This document shows, in pieces, positions 53,896-62,888 of a stretch of DNA of 64,000 nt. Each line of letters starts with the position of its first letter. Position 1 is the stretch's first letter. The stretch is from GCA-2732755 sp965228265 (GTDB lineage Bacteria; Planctomycetota; Phycisphaerae; Phycisphaerales; UBA1924). The DNA lies in assembly GCA_965228265.1 (NCBI GenBank), contig OZ245804.1:806001-870000 (forward strand), read 5' to 3'. The translations under genes were made by a program, and so were the position numbers. The notes below the pieces were generated by a model. The model searched no databases and was not told the origin of the DNA. It was given only the letters and a program-made list of their open reading frames with translations.

Positions 53896-55044
53896 TCAGC
53901 TGCAGCCCGCGTTGTATTTGCCAACCCAGGCCGAGAAGTCCGCCGGCGAGCAGGCTCCGTCGTCGTTCTGGTCGCACGAAGGGCTATCGCCATTGAAAGC
54001 CGCGATCCAGGTGCTCAGATCCGCGGGTGTCAGACGCCCGTCGTAGTTCACATCCGCTTCGCAGAAGCGATCCCCGATGCCCAGGTGTGTCGTCAGGAAG
54101 CGCAGGGCCGCGTAGTCCACACCCTGTCCGAGTGAGCCATGGCCGGCGTCGGGCGAGATGACGAACTCGTGGACGACCGCCCGCTCGAGACAGCGATCTG
54201 CGAGTCGTTCGCTCTGTCCCATCGGAACGCTTGTGTCTTGCGCACCATGTCCGATGAAGATGGGCGCGTCACCCTCCGACACCATGACATAGGGCGAAGC
54301 CGACAGGACCAGCGGCACAAGCGCGTCATAGGGCGGGTTCGGATTGCCGATGTTCGCGCGGATATCCCCGATGCCCTGGCCGGGCTGGTCCCAGCCGACG
54401 AGGTTCGATTCGGGAGAATTCGGCGCGTCGTGCTCGATCGTGCTGCCGGGCGGATCTGTAACATCCAGGTCCATGCGCATGAGGTCCGTCGGTCCGAAGT
54501 AATCGACCGCCACGCGGATCGAGCTGCTGGTGCCGACGTGATCGCCGACATCGCCCTCGAGGAATGCGTCGCCTGCCGAGAGCCCGAGCACAGCCGAAAG
54601 GTGCCCGCCCGCGGAGGTGCCCCAGGAAGCAAATTTGTCGGGATCGAGGTTGTACATCGCGGCATTGGCGCGGAGGAAGCGCACCGCGGCTTTCACATCG
54701 TGGATCTGTGCGGGCCAGATGACAGGCTCATCGCCGAACTGCCCCTCTTGTGAGGTGAGGCGGTATTGCACGCTCGCGACAGCGACGCCCATCGCGCCGA
54801 GCGGGCGCACGAAGGCGGGGGAGTCGTTTGAGCCGCCCGCCCAGCCGCCGCCGTGAATCCAGATCACAACGGGGTAGGGCCCGGGATCGGTGTCGGGGAG
54901 ATAGAGATCGAGCGCGAGATCCTGCCCGCCGACGTTTGCGTAGACGACGTCGTCGTGTGTCGGCACGGGCTGGGCGGATGCAGAAGCGATGAGCAGCGTG
55001 CACGCCATAGCCGCGCCGATGCGCAGGTGACACCGTGGAAACAT
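53896..55044 (-). CDS. secreted alpha/beta-hydrolase (esterase/lipase-like) with dockerin tail
   Basis: The 382-residue protein starts at the ATG at 55044 (MFPRCHLRIG) after a GGAGGGG ribosome-binding sequence, with a signal peptide of about 24 residues. The oxyanion motif HGGGW (residues 64-68) and nucleophile Ser144 in GTSAGG are characteristic of hormone-sensitive-lipase-like or carboxylesterase enzymes. The acid and histidine are likely in GAQDTSVP and SPDAGHGS. The tail is the most divergent here (CEADVNYDGRLTPADLSTW, then CDQNDDGACSPADFSAW) and ends KYNAGCS. The substrate is unknown. Confidence 0.88.
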   Translation of the reverse strand: MFPRCHLRIGAAMACTLLIASASAQPVPTHDDVVYANVGGQDLALDLYLPDTDPGPYPVVIWIHGGGWAGGSNDSPAFVRPLGAMGVAVASVQYRLTSQEGQFGDEPVIWPAQIHDVKAAVRFLRANAAMYNLDPDKFASWGTSAGGHLSAVLGLSAGDAFLEGDVGDHVGTSSSIRVAVDYFGPTDLMRMDLDVTDPPGSTIEHDAPNSPESNLVGWDQPGQGIGDIRANIGNPNPPYDALVPLVLSASPYVMVSEGDAPIFIGHGAQDTSVPMGQSERLADRCLERAVVHEFVISPDAGHGSLGQGVDYAALRFLTTHLGIGDRFCEADVNYDGRLTPADLSTWIAAFNGDSPSCDQNDDGACSPADFSAWVGKYNAGCS

Positions 55045-55228
55045 GACAGCCCCTCCTCCGTGTCGGCACAACGCGGGCGAGTCCGGCGCATTGCACCGGC
55101 GGGCCCGGCGGCGAAATCCAAGGAGGGCGGCTGGAAGGGTCGTCGGCGCTATCATCCCGCCCCGGCCCAGCAGGCCCGGGGACAGACTGACCAAACCCCG
55201 AAACTCGGGATGACAGAAAGGACTCCCC

Positions 55229-56773
55229 TTGGCAAACAGGCACTTCGACATCGTCGTCATCGGTGGCGGACCCGCGGGCTACGTCGGCGCGATCCGCGCG
55301 GCTCAGCTTGGCTACAAGGTCGCCTGTGTCGAGCGCGCCAAGCTCGGGGGCGTCTGCCTCAACTGGGGCTGCATCCCTTCCAAGGCGCTGCTCACCAACG
55401 CCGAGCTCATGGAGAAGCTCAGCCACCGCGATTTCTTCGGTCTCAAGATCAACGGCGACATCGGGTTCGAGTGGGACAAGGTCATCGGGCGCAGCCGGGA
55501 TGTCGCTGGCAAGCTCAATCAGGGCATCCACTTCCTCTTCAAGAAGAACAAGATCGAGCACATCGAGGGCAACGCGAAGATCGTGTCGGGCAACACGGGC
55601 GGCAAGAAGTGCACCGTTGAGATTCAGGACTGCGAGGTGAACGAGGAGTTCACCCCCGCGCCAGCCAAGCCGGGCAAGACCCGCGAAACGATCACCTGTG
55701 ACAACATCATCGTTGCGACGGGTTCTGTTGCGCGTGAGCTGCCCGGTGCGCCCTTCGACCATGACCGCATCTGGGGCGCCCGCGAGGCGATGTTCAACAA
55801 GGAGATGCCCAAGAAGCTCATCGTCGTCGGCTCGGGCGCGATCGGCATGGAGTTCGGCTACTTCTACAACTCCTTCGGCTCAGAGGTCACCGTCGTCGAG
55901 ATGATGGACCGCATCCTCCCTGTCGAGGACACCGAAGTTTCCAAGGCGATGGAGAAGCACTACAAGAGGAAAGACGGCTTTAACATCAAGACCTCCACAA
56001 TCACCACCAAGGTCGAGAAGACCAAAGACGGCGTCAAGGTCACCGTTGCCCCGTTCAAGGACGGCAAGGCCGACGAATCCAAGGCCGAGACCATCGAAGC
56101 CGACCGCGTGCTGGTCGCGATCGGTGTGAAGGGTCGCTACGACGGACTCTTCGACGACTCGCTCAAGCTCGAGACTTTCAAGGACCACATCAAGACGGAC
56201 TACGTCCCGGGCAACGCGGTGCCCGACGAGCACTACGACTACAAGACCAACATCCCCGGCATTTATGCTGTCGGCGATGTGATCGGCCCGCCCTGGCTGG
56301 CGCACGTCGCGTCAGAGGAGGCGATTATCTGTGTCGAGCGCATCGCGTGGAAGGCCGGCAAGCTGAACCACGAGCCGCACCCGATCGATTACACGGTGAT
56401 CCCTGGCTGCACGTACTGCCAGCCGCAGGTCGCCAGCGTCGGCTTCACCGAGCAGGCGCTGATCGCCAAGGGTCTCAAGAAGGGCGAGGATTATGAAGTT
56501 GGCAAGTACAACTTCCAGGCCCACGGCAAGGCCATCGCGGCGGCTCACCAGGAAGGCTTCACGAAGATCATCCGCGGCCTGCCGCACGGCGAGATCCTAG
56601 GTGCCCACATCATGGGCGATCAAGCCACCGAACTCATCGCCGAGCTCACGCTGGCCCGCAGGCTTGAGGCGACGAGCGAGGACCTGATCGCGACGGTTCA
56701 CGCCCACCCGACGATGCACGAGGCTGTCCACGAGGCGGCTTTGGCGAGTGAGGGGAAGTTGATTCACGGGTAG
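55229..56773 (+). CDS. lpdA: dihydrolipoyl dehydrogenase
   Basis: The 514-residue protein starts at TTG 55229 after AGAAAGGA, giving MANRHFDIVVIGGGPAGYVG. The redox-active disulphide lies in GGVCLNWGCIPSKALL. A second NAD-binding motif, VVGSGAIGMEFGYF, follows, and the active-site histidine lies in HAHPTMHEAVHEA. It is the E3 component that reoxidises lipoamide in 2-oxoacid dehydrogenases. It is about 40 residues longer than usual because of inserts around EEFTPAPAKPGKTRET and FKDGKADESKAE. No E1 or E2 genes are nearby, and it stands alone between two groups of dockerin genes. Confidence 0.93.
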   Translation: MANRHFDIVVIGGGPAGYVGAIRAAQLGYKVACVERAKLGGVCLNWGCIPSKALLTNAELMEKLSHRDFFGLKINGDIGFEWDKVIGRSRDVAGKLNQGIHFLFKKNKIEHIEGNAKIVSGNTGGKKCTVEIQDCEVNEEFTPAPAKPGKTRETITCDNIIVATGSVARELPGAPFDHDRIWGAREAMFNKEMPKKLIVVGSGAIGMEFGYFYNSFGSEVTVVEMMDRILPVEDTEVSKAMEKHYKRKDGFNIKTSTITTKVEKTKDGVKVTVAPFKDGKADESKAETIEADRVLVAIGVKGRYDGLFDDSLKLETFKDHIKTDYVPGNAVPDEHYDYKTNIPGIYAVGDVIGPPWLAHVASEEAIICVERIAWKAGKLNHEPHPIDYTVIPGCTYCQPQVASVGFTEQALIAKGLKKGEDYEVGKYNFQAHGKAIAAAHQEGFTKIIRGLPHGEILGAHIMGDQATELIAELTLARRLEATSEDLIATVHAHPTMHEAVHEAALASEGKLIHG

Positions 56774-56846
56774 GCCTCAAACCGGGGGTTATTGGTGGGC
56801 GTGTGGCGAGATACTATTCTCATATTGTTATGTGAGGTGGTGCAAA

Positions 56847-58775
56847 ATGAACACTAGTGTTATTGGCAATATAATGGTTGGGATTGCGGGATCTGTGGCT
56901 CTTGCATGTTCCGCCGCTGGACACGAGCCGGAACTCAACACAATTATTACTACTGTCCCGAACGCCGTAATACTAGACCAAAGCGGATCATTCGAAATAG
57001 CTACGACTTCGATTGATCCTGTGCCACTTATCGATTACTTCACGACTCGCAGCACCCTGGTCCCGGTATATACAAGGCAACCGGACGGGACATTGCTTTC
57101 TGGAATTGTGCTTGAGAATCGTGGAGAAGAGGCAATTTTGTATTACTGTTTGCACCGCCCATCATTACTACTCGCAGAAAATGATGCATGGCACTTGCGT
57201 TCGCTTACTGCGCATGGCAGTGCGAATATTTACCCTGGAATGCGATTCGAGCTCTCGGATTCTTCTTTTTGCGAAATTGGAGTTTTAGATGGCGACGTGT
57301 TATCTGGTGCGATGCCGTTAGCGCCCGCCCTTGGTGTTCACGAACGTCCAGTTTTTGATTATGAGTACATTCCCGACGGTGCTCCTGCATGGGCAGATCA
57401 GGGCGTCATGGAAAGTGCGATTGAGTTCGCCCTTGACACTTGGGAGGAACTGCTTGTAAACGAAGGAGATAGTCCAATATATCGATTTCGTTTTTAATGG
57501 GACACTAATTCCCAACTCGGCGAAACAACGATCGCTCAAGCGCAAACCCTAGTCGACTTCAATAGTGCTTGGAACATTCTTCGTCAAAATATGCAGGCAG
57601 GCTCTGATTCCGGGTCTTCCTCCGCGGAGGATTCGTTGTATCTACAATTGCCCTCTGGAGCTAGTGTTCGATACGCATGGTCACAAGACCAAGATGATGA
57701 TGCTTTTCTGATTGGTTTAACTGTTTCACAGCTTATTGCCGGCGGAATTCCTCGAACAGAGTGGCAAGAGGTGTTGCTGAATCCCAGCCCGGAATTACCG
57801 GGCGGCGATCCTGCCAATATCGATTTTGATCCGGCAGATGGCGTGAATGCCGAGCACTTTGACGGTGTTGGTGTACTTATTCACGAGCTTGGCCATCACT
57901 TTGGGTTTACTTCGGCTCAATACCTCATTGAAACTCAGCTAATACAAGATAAAATCTCTTTATGGGATGTATTTCGTGTTGGTGAAGATGCTCAAGACGG
58001 AGACAACATCTCCGCCGGAGAATTTGCGGGTGCCATTCGTGAGCTGCGTCCCGATGTGGCCGCATGGGGGGTCGCAGCACTAGGACAAAATAGGCATTGG
58101 CCCCTGGATACAGCAAACGTTGATGGGAATGTGGGCCACTGGGAAGATTATGGTGCCCAAGACGCCTCGTATGTTGGGATTATGGATTCTTCCGCGGGGG
58201 GAGGATCACAAGTTGTAAACGGGAGCTACTTACAACTGCCCGATATAAAGGCAGTGGACGTGCTACTTTATGACATCGATGATAACGGCATCGACAATCC
58301 TCCGGAGCCTGCTGAAAACGTAGACCCAGAGCCCAAAGAAGAAGTAGATCCAACAACTCCAACGGGGCTTTTGTGGAGTCCGGGGAACCATGGATCTACT
58401 CAACATGTGTTTGTCTACCGTCTTGACGCCAACTCAAACCGGGTCGAGGTTTTCGCGGAACGCGACCTGTCTCCGACAACAACGACCGTCACAATCCCGG
58501 CCGACACACTGGTTCCCGGCGCGCAGCACGAGTGGTTTGTAACCACACAGAACTGGCGCGGTTTCGCCTACAGCCCTGTCACCCAATTCTTCGCGGAGGG
58601 CGGCACGCCCTGTCCAGCTGACACCAACCACGACGGCGTCCTCTCCCCCGCCGACTTCTCTGCCTGGGTCGCCGCCTTCAACGCATCCGCCCCCGAGTGC
58701 GACCAGAACGGCGACGGCTCATGCTCCCCGGCGGACTTCTCGGCGTGGGTCACCAACTACAACGCGGGCTGCTGA
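56847..58775 (+). pseudogene. dockerin-tailed HExxH metalloprotease interrupted by one in-frame stop
   Basis: One continuous frame of 643 codons is broken by a single TAA at 57495-57497. The first 216 residues begin at the ATG at 56847, after GAGGTGG, with a signal peptide of about 29 residues. The frame reopens immediately (WDTNSQLGETTIAQAQT) and continues through the zinc motif HELGHHFGF (His codon at 57882) to a dockerin tail ending NYNAGC (58775). The closest family resemblance is to bacterial HExxH metalloproteases in which the motif is followed by GF-x-SA. A CAA to TAA change would explain the stop. The body (56847 to about 58425) is clearly lower in G+C than its neighbours, while the tail is not. 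Readthrough, reinitiation at ATG 57591 or a sequencing error remain possible. Confidence 0.8.
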
Positions 58776-58867
58776 TCGCAACGCTCCGATTTCGCCACGA
58801 CCCTTGACTTGTCGGGCTCCGTGCGTGATGCTGGGCTCCTCGCCGGCATTCCGTATGGAGCATCGTT

Positions 58868-59608
58868 ATGGGTCGCATTCGTTCGCGTCGTCTTCTGCTC
58901 GCTGCGGCTATGAGCCTTGCGGGCACCGCCACGGGACAGATCACAAGCACCTTCGAGGCCGACCTCGAAGGGTGGATGGTCTACAACGACGGCGCGATCA
59001 CATACGATGCTGCCATCGGAAACCCCGCCGGCTCGGCGCGGATCTCTGACTTCGGTTCGGGTTCGTACTTCGGATTTCTCGCCCCCGCCGCGTACCAGGG
59101 CGACAAGTCCAGCTACTACGGCGGCACACTGAGCTTTGATATCCAGACCAACAACCCAACAACCTCCGGCGCCAACCAGCCCGACGTCGAGATCAATAAC
59201 GGCGGCCTCAGGATCGTGCGTGACTTCCCCGCTCCCGCGGACAGCGCCTGGATCCATCGTTCCGTGAATCTTGACGTTTCAGACGACTGGCGCGTCAACT
59301 CCGTCAGCGGTGCCGTTGCTACAGAGGCCGAGATCCGTGCTGTGCTCGCCAACATCACCGCGCTGCGAATCCGGGGCGAGTTCAGCACTATGACCTCCGA
59401 CGTCACCCACCTGGACAACGTATCAATGACCCCGGGCAGTCAATGCCTTGCGGACACCAACGGCGACGGGGCGGTCACCCCCGCCGACTTCTCCGCCTGG
59501 GTTGCCGCCTTCAACACGCAGGCCCCCGAGTGCGACCAGAACGGTGACGGCTCTTGCTCGCCGGCGGACTTCTCGGCGTGGGTCGCCAACTACAACGCGG
59601 GCTGCTGA
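58868..59608 (+). CDS. secreted laminin-B-like domain protein with dockerin tail
   Basis: The 246-residue protein starts at the ATG at 58868, with GGAG upstream, and a signal peptide of about 23 residues. The body (about 24-190) matches the laminin B (domain IV) pattern: FEADLEGWMVYNDGA, APAAYQGDKSSYYGGTLSFD and a final ALRIRGEFSTMTSDVTHLDN. Such domains occur in bacterial surface proteins and may bind ligands. The tail has CLADTNGDGAVTPADFSAW and CDQNGDGSCSPADFSAW, ending NYNAGC. Confidence 0.88.
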   Translation: MGRIRSRRLLLAAAMSLAGTATGQITSTFEADLEGWMVYNDGAITYDAAIGNPAGSARISDFGSGSYFGFLAPAAYQGDKSSYYGGTLSFDIQTNNPTTSGANQPDVEINNGGLRIVRDFPAPADSAWIHRSVNLDVSDDWRVNSVSGAVATEAEIRAVLANITALRIRGEFSTMTSDVTHLDNVSMTPGSQCLADTNGDGAVTPADFSAWVAAFNTQAPECDQNGDGSCSPADFSAWVANYNAGC

Positions 59609-59694
59609 GGGTTCTCGGACGGCGATTTGTGGGCAGTGTTGTGTTACGCTGAGGCGCGGCGGGTGCGACTGACGCGTGCTGCGCGGAGGTACAC

Positions 59695-61083
59695 ATGCGC
59701 AGAACCACGACCACAGCCGCCGGCCTGATGCTTGCACAATTGGCGACCGCCCAGCCGGTGAACGAGACCTATATCCTCGCGCCTGGGGACGCGACACAGT
59801 CGCTCCAGTTCGGCGACGACGTGGACATCCACGATGGCGTTGCCATTGTCTCGGGTCTGGGGTTGTGGACGGTTCCGGTGCCGGGCGCGGCGTATCTGTT
59901 CGATGCCGCGACGGGCACGCAGTTTGCCAAGCTCGAGACGCCTGCGATCGATGGGGCGGATCAGCTCCTCTTCGGGGCGGCGATCGGCACGGACCGGGCG
60001 ATGGTTGCGACGCGCAACTGGGCGTTCACGGGAACGTACACGCCGCGGGTCTGGCTCTTTGACACGACCGACCCGGCGAGTCCCGTGTTCATGTCGCACA
60101 TCCAGCCCAGCGACGCGGGTTCGACCGATGACTTTGGTGATGCGATCGATATTGACGGTTCGCGCGCGATTGTCGGCGCACCCGGGAATGACGGTGCCGC
60201 CAGTTTCTCCGGGGCCGCGTACCTCTTTGACACGACGACGGGCGCCGAGCTGGGCAAGATCATCGCCAGCGACGGCGAATCGGTTGATCAGTTCGGATGG
60301 GCCGTGGATATGGAGGGGGATCTGGCGATCATCGGTGCGCGATGGGAGGACGAGTCGGCGTCCAACGGCGGGGCGGCGTATCTCTACGACATCTCTGATC
60401 CCGCGAGCCCGGTGGAGCTTGCCAAGCTCTTCGCGGTTGAAGGCGACCAGAACGATTACTTCGGTTACTCCGTGTCGATCGCGGGCAACCTGGTCGCAGT
60501 CGGCGCGATGTTCGATGACGACCTCGGTCTCGACGCGGGCGCGGTGTACATCTATGACATCACAGATTCGGCGAACCCAACGCTCGCTACGAAACTCCTC
60601 GCCAGCGACGGCGAGCCGACCGATGACTTCGGATGGTCCGTCGCGCTCGAGGGCGCGACCCTGCTGGTCGGCGCCCGCACCGACGACGACATCCATCCCG
60701 GCGGAGGCTCAGCCTATCTCTACAACCTCGACGACCCGGCCAACCCGGTCGAGCTCGCCAAGCTTGTCCCGAGCGATACGTCCGCCAGCGCGACCTTCGG
60801 TTGGTCGTGCGCGCTCGATGGGACGACCGCGATCATCGGCGCCAGTCAGTCGAGCGCTATCAACACGAACCAGGGACAGGCGTACATCTTTGACGTCGAT
60901 CTCGCCTTGCCGTGCTTGGCCGATACCAACGGCGACGGCGTGGTCTCGCCCGCGGACTTCTCGGCGTGGGTGGCTGCGTTCAACGCGATGTCGTCGGCCT
61001 GCGATCAGAACGGCGACGGCGTGTGCTCGCCGGCGGACTTCAGCGCCTGGGTTGCCAACTACAACGCGGGTTGCGGCACGTAA
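59695..61083 (+). CDS. secreted FG-GAP-type repeat protein with dockerin tail
   Basis: The 462-residue protein starts at the ATG at 59695, with GGAGG upstream, and a signal peptide to about residue 19. The body has about six or seven repeats of roughly 50 residues, such as SDGESVDQFGWAVDMEGDLA and SDGEPTDDFGWSVALEGATL, each with D-x-FG-x-S/A-V-x-hydrophobic-x-G. This resembles the FG-GAP/integrin-type propeller repeat. The tail has CLADTNGDGVVSPADFSAW and CDQNGDGVCSPADFSAW and ends NYNAGCGT, two residues beyond the usual Gly-Cys. Confidence 0.88.
   Translation: MRRTTTTAAGLMLAQLATAQPVNETYILAPGDATQSLQFGDDVDIHDGVAIVSGLGLWTVPVPGAAYLFDAATGTQFAKLETPAIDGADQLLFGAAIGTDRAMVATRNWAFTGTYTPRVWLFDTTDPASPVFMSHIQPSDAGSTDDFGDAIDIDGSRAIVGAPGNDGAASFSGAAYLFDTTTGAELGKIIASDGESVDQFGWAVDMEGDLAIIGARWEDESASNGGAAYLYDISDPASPVELAKLFAVEGDQNDYFGYSVSIAGNLVAVGAMFDDDLGLDAGAVYIYDITDSANPTLATKLLASDGEPTDDFGWSVALEGATLLVGARTDDDIHPGGGSAYLYNLDDPANPVELAKLVPSDTSASATFGWSCALDGTTAIIGASQSSAINTNQGQAYIFDVDLALPCLADTNGDGVVSPADFSAWVAAFNAMSSACDQNGDGVCSPADFSAWVANYNAGCGT
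60955..61016 (+). repeat. dockerin DNA repeat, copy identical to 62413-62474
   Basis: A run of 62 bases in the tail is identical to 62413-62474, although the proteins differ elsewhere. Confidence 0.9.
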
Positions 61084-61272
61084 GACGTTTCGCTGTAAAA
61101 TAGGCAAAGTACAAGTGTGTCCGAATGCCGTTACGAGCCGTGTGACTGTGTCTTGAATTATTTTGTACTGATTGGTAGCGCAACCGATTTACTCTTGTGT
61201 CGGGCGCCATGCGTGTTCTGCGAATGAACATGAAGACGTTCTGTCTGAATGTTGAATACAGAGGAGACCGCG

Positions 61273-62535
61273 ATGACACGCACAGCACTGACAGCAGCCG
61301 TGATTCTGGCCTCGGCGGGGCTGGCTCGTTCGCAGACGATCAACATCCCGCCGGATGCGTTCCCGGACGAGGCATACTTTGGGATCAATCCCGGCGTCAT
61401 TGTGAACGTCTGCTGCTTTGACGGCATACTGCCCGATGCCGACGACGGCGTGTTTACATTCAACGGGGCCACGGTCAACCTAAACGACAACGGCGAGTCC
61501 GGTTTCTTTACGATTGATTCTTTCATTGAAGATGTCGTCTACAACGTTAAGGGCGGCAGCACGCTCATCCGCACCAAGTTCGTAGCTGGTACCGGTTCAA
61601 CGTCTCTCAACATCTTTCCCGGCGGCACCGCGCGCAGCGGGCTCTGGCTCCAGGGCAACAGCGTCGGCACGATTACCGGCGGCGACATCGGGTTGGTCGC
61701 TCAGGGCCAGGCCGCGATGATCATCGAGGACAGTGCGTCGTGCACAATGTCCGGCGGCGACATCGACACGTTTATCCTGCTGCGGGACGAAGCCACATTC
61801 GAGCAGACGGGCGGCACGATCGACGGCGGGATCCAGATCAATGAAGATGCAGCAGCCAACGTTTCGGGAGGCTCCAGCGGAAACAATGGATTTACGAAGA
61901 GCATCGGCAGTGTGCTCAACGTGACCGGAGGCACAATCGGAAACGATTTTGTAGCTGAGAAAGGCACCGTCAACTTGTCCGGTGGCGGCATGGGTACGAA
62001 CTGCGCCATCCTGAATTCGTCGGGTGTGAACCCGGTATTCAATATGACCGGCGGCGCAATCGGCGAAGGGTTCCGGGCGTATGACGGCACGTTCAATCTC
62101 TCGGGCGGGCTCGTCGGGGCCGCATTCAGGCTCGGCACGCCAACGGGCGATGGCTCAGGAGTCACCATGAACATCGTTGCCAAGTCCGCAACGCTGGACG
62201 GGGCGGCGATCGCGTTGAGTGCTATCCCAACGACTATTGCCACCCGCGGCGGGGCGACGCTCGCCTGTGTTCTCCTCGATGATTCCGTTGTGTCGTTCGA
62301 GCTCAACGAGACCTTTGTTGCAGGCGAAGACCGCTTCCGTGCGGGTGCGGTGCTCACTATCGCGACGAGTTGCCTGGCCGACACCAACGGCGACGGCGTT
62401 CTCAGCCCTGCCGACTTCTCGGCGTGGGTGGCTGCGTTCAACGCGATGTCGTCGGCCTGCGATCAGAACGGCGATGGCGTGTGCTCGCCGGCAGACTTCA
62501 GCGCCTGGGTTGCCAACTACAACGCTGGTTGCTGA
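61273..62535 (+). CDS. secreted Gly-rich repeat protein with dockerin tail
   Basis: The 420-residue protein starts at the ATG at 61273 (MTRTALTAAV), preceded by AGAGGAGA, with a signal peptide of about 20 residues. The body has short repeats with a GG-x-I/F core, such as VSGGSSGNNGF, VTGGTIGNDFVAEKG and MTGGAIGEGFRAYDG, about every 20-22 residues. That suggests a regular beta solenoid like an autotransporter passenger. The tail has CLADTNGDGVLSPADFSAW and CDQNGDGVCSPADFSAW, ending NYNAGC. A longer start at 61249 would add eight residues before the signal peptide. Confidence 0.85.
   Translation: MTRTALTAAVILASAGLARSQTINIPPDAFPDEAYFGINPGVIVNVCCFDGILPDADDGVFTFNGATVNLNDNGESGFFTIDSFIEDVVYNVKGGSTLIRTKFVAGTGSTSLNIFPGGTARSGLWLQGNSVGTITGGDIGLVAQGQAAMIIEDSASCTMSGGDIDTFILLRDEATFEQTGGTIDGGIQINEDAAANVSGGSSGNNGFTKSIGSVLNVTGGTIGNDFVAEKGTVNLSGGGMGTNCAILNSSGVNPVFNMTGGAIGEGFRAYDGTFNLSGGLVGAAFRLGTPTGDGSGVTMNIVAKSATLDGAAIALSAIPTTIATRGGATLACVLLDDSVVSFELNETFVAGEDRFRAGAVLTIATSCLADTNGDGVLSPADFSAWVAAFNAMSSACDQNGDGVCSPADFSAWVANYNAGC
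62371..62474 (+). repeat. dockerin DNA repeat shared with both neighbouring genes
   Basis: Bases 62371-62432 are identical to 63711-63772 (62 bases), and 62413-62474 are identical to 60955-61016 (62 bases). The tail is therefore a mosaic of the tails on either side. Confidence 0.9.
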
Positions 62536-62888
62536 GCAGGGCCAGATTCTGGGGACAATCGGCGTTCGGCTGTGGATACCTGAATCTATCAAGGGCCGGC
62601 TCGCCGGCAGTGCTCACCGCTTCCATGTCTCTATTTCTGGCGCTCGCAGCGAATTCTCAGGTTGTCCCGATTTCGCTGAAAAATATGGGCGTGTTCTGTA
62701 AGGTCAACAGCACGGCCTATCCCCGGCATGGACTGCGTCGCCTGGTGCGTCGTGTTCAGCTTCGTGAACTATTGTGTAGCAGACCAACCCATGAGGTGGT
62801 ATGGTGAATCCGCAATGAGTTCAGCGCATGGGTCGGGGATGACAACTTGGCCTGTGGAGTCCACACGAACCAGCCGGAGAACGCACCG
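62536..62888 (+). other. 353-base intergenic region with a possible dockerin relic
   Basis: No intact gene is supported. At 62817-62858 the reading NEFSAWVGDDNLACG resembles the end of a dockerin tail, and its first 16 bases differ from the nearest tail at only two positions. Promoter signals for the last gene must lie here, but no clean pair is visible. Confidence 0.4.

Noticed and set aside
57495..57497. Selenocysteine or pyrrolysine recoding at the internal stop
   Set aside because: The stop is TAA, which is not used for selenocysteine (TGA) or pyrrolysine (TAG).
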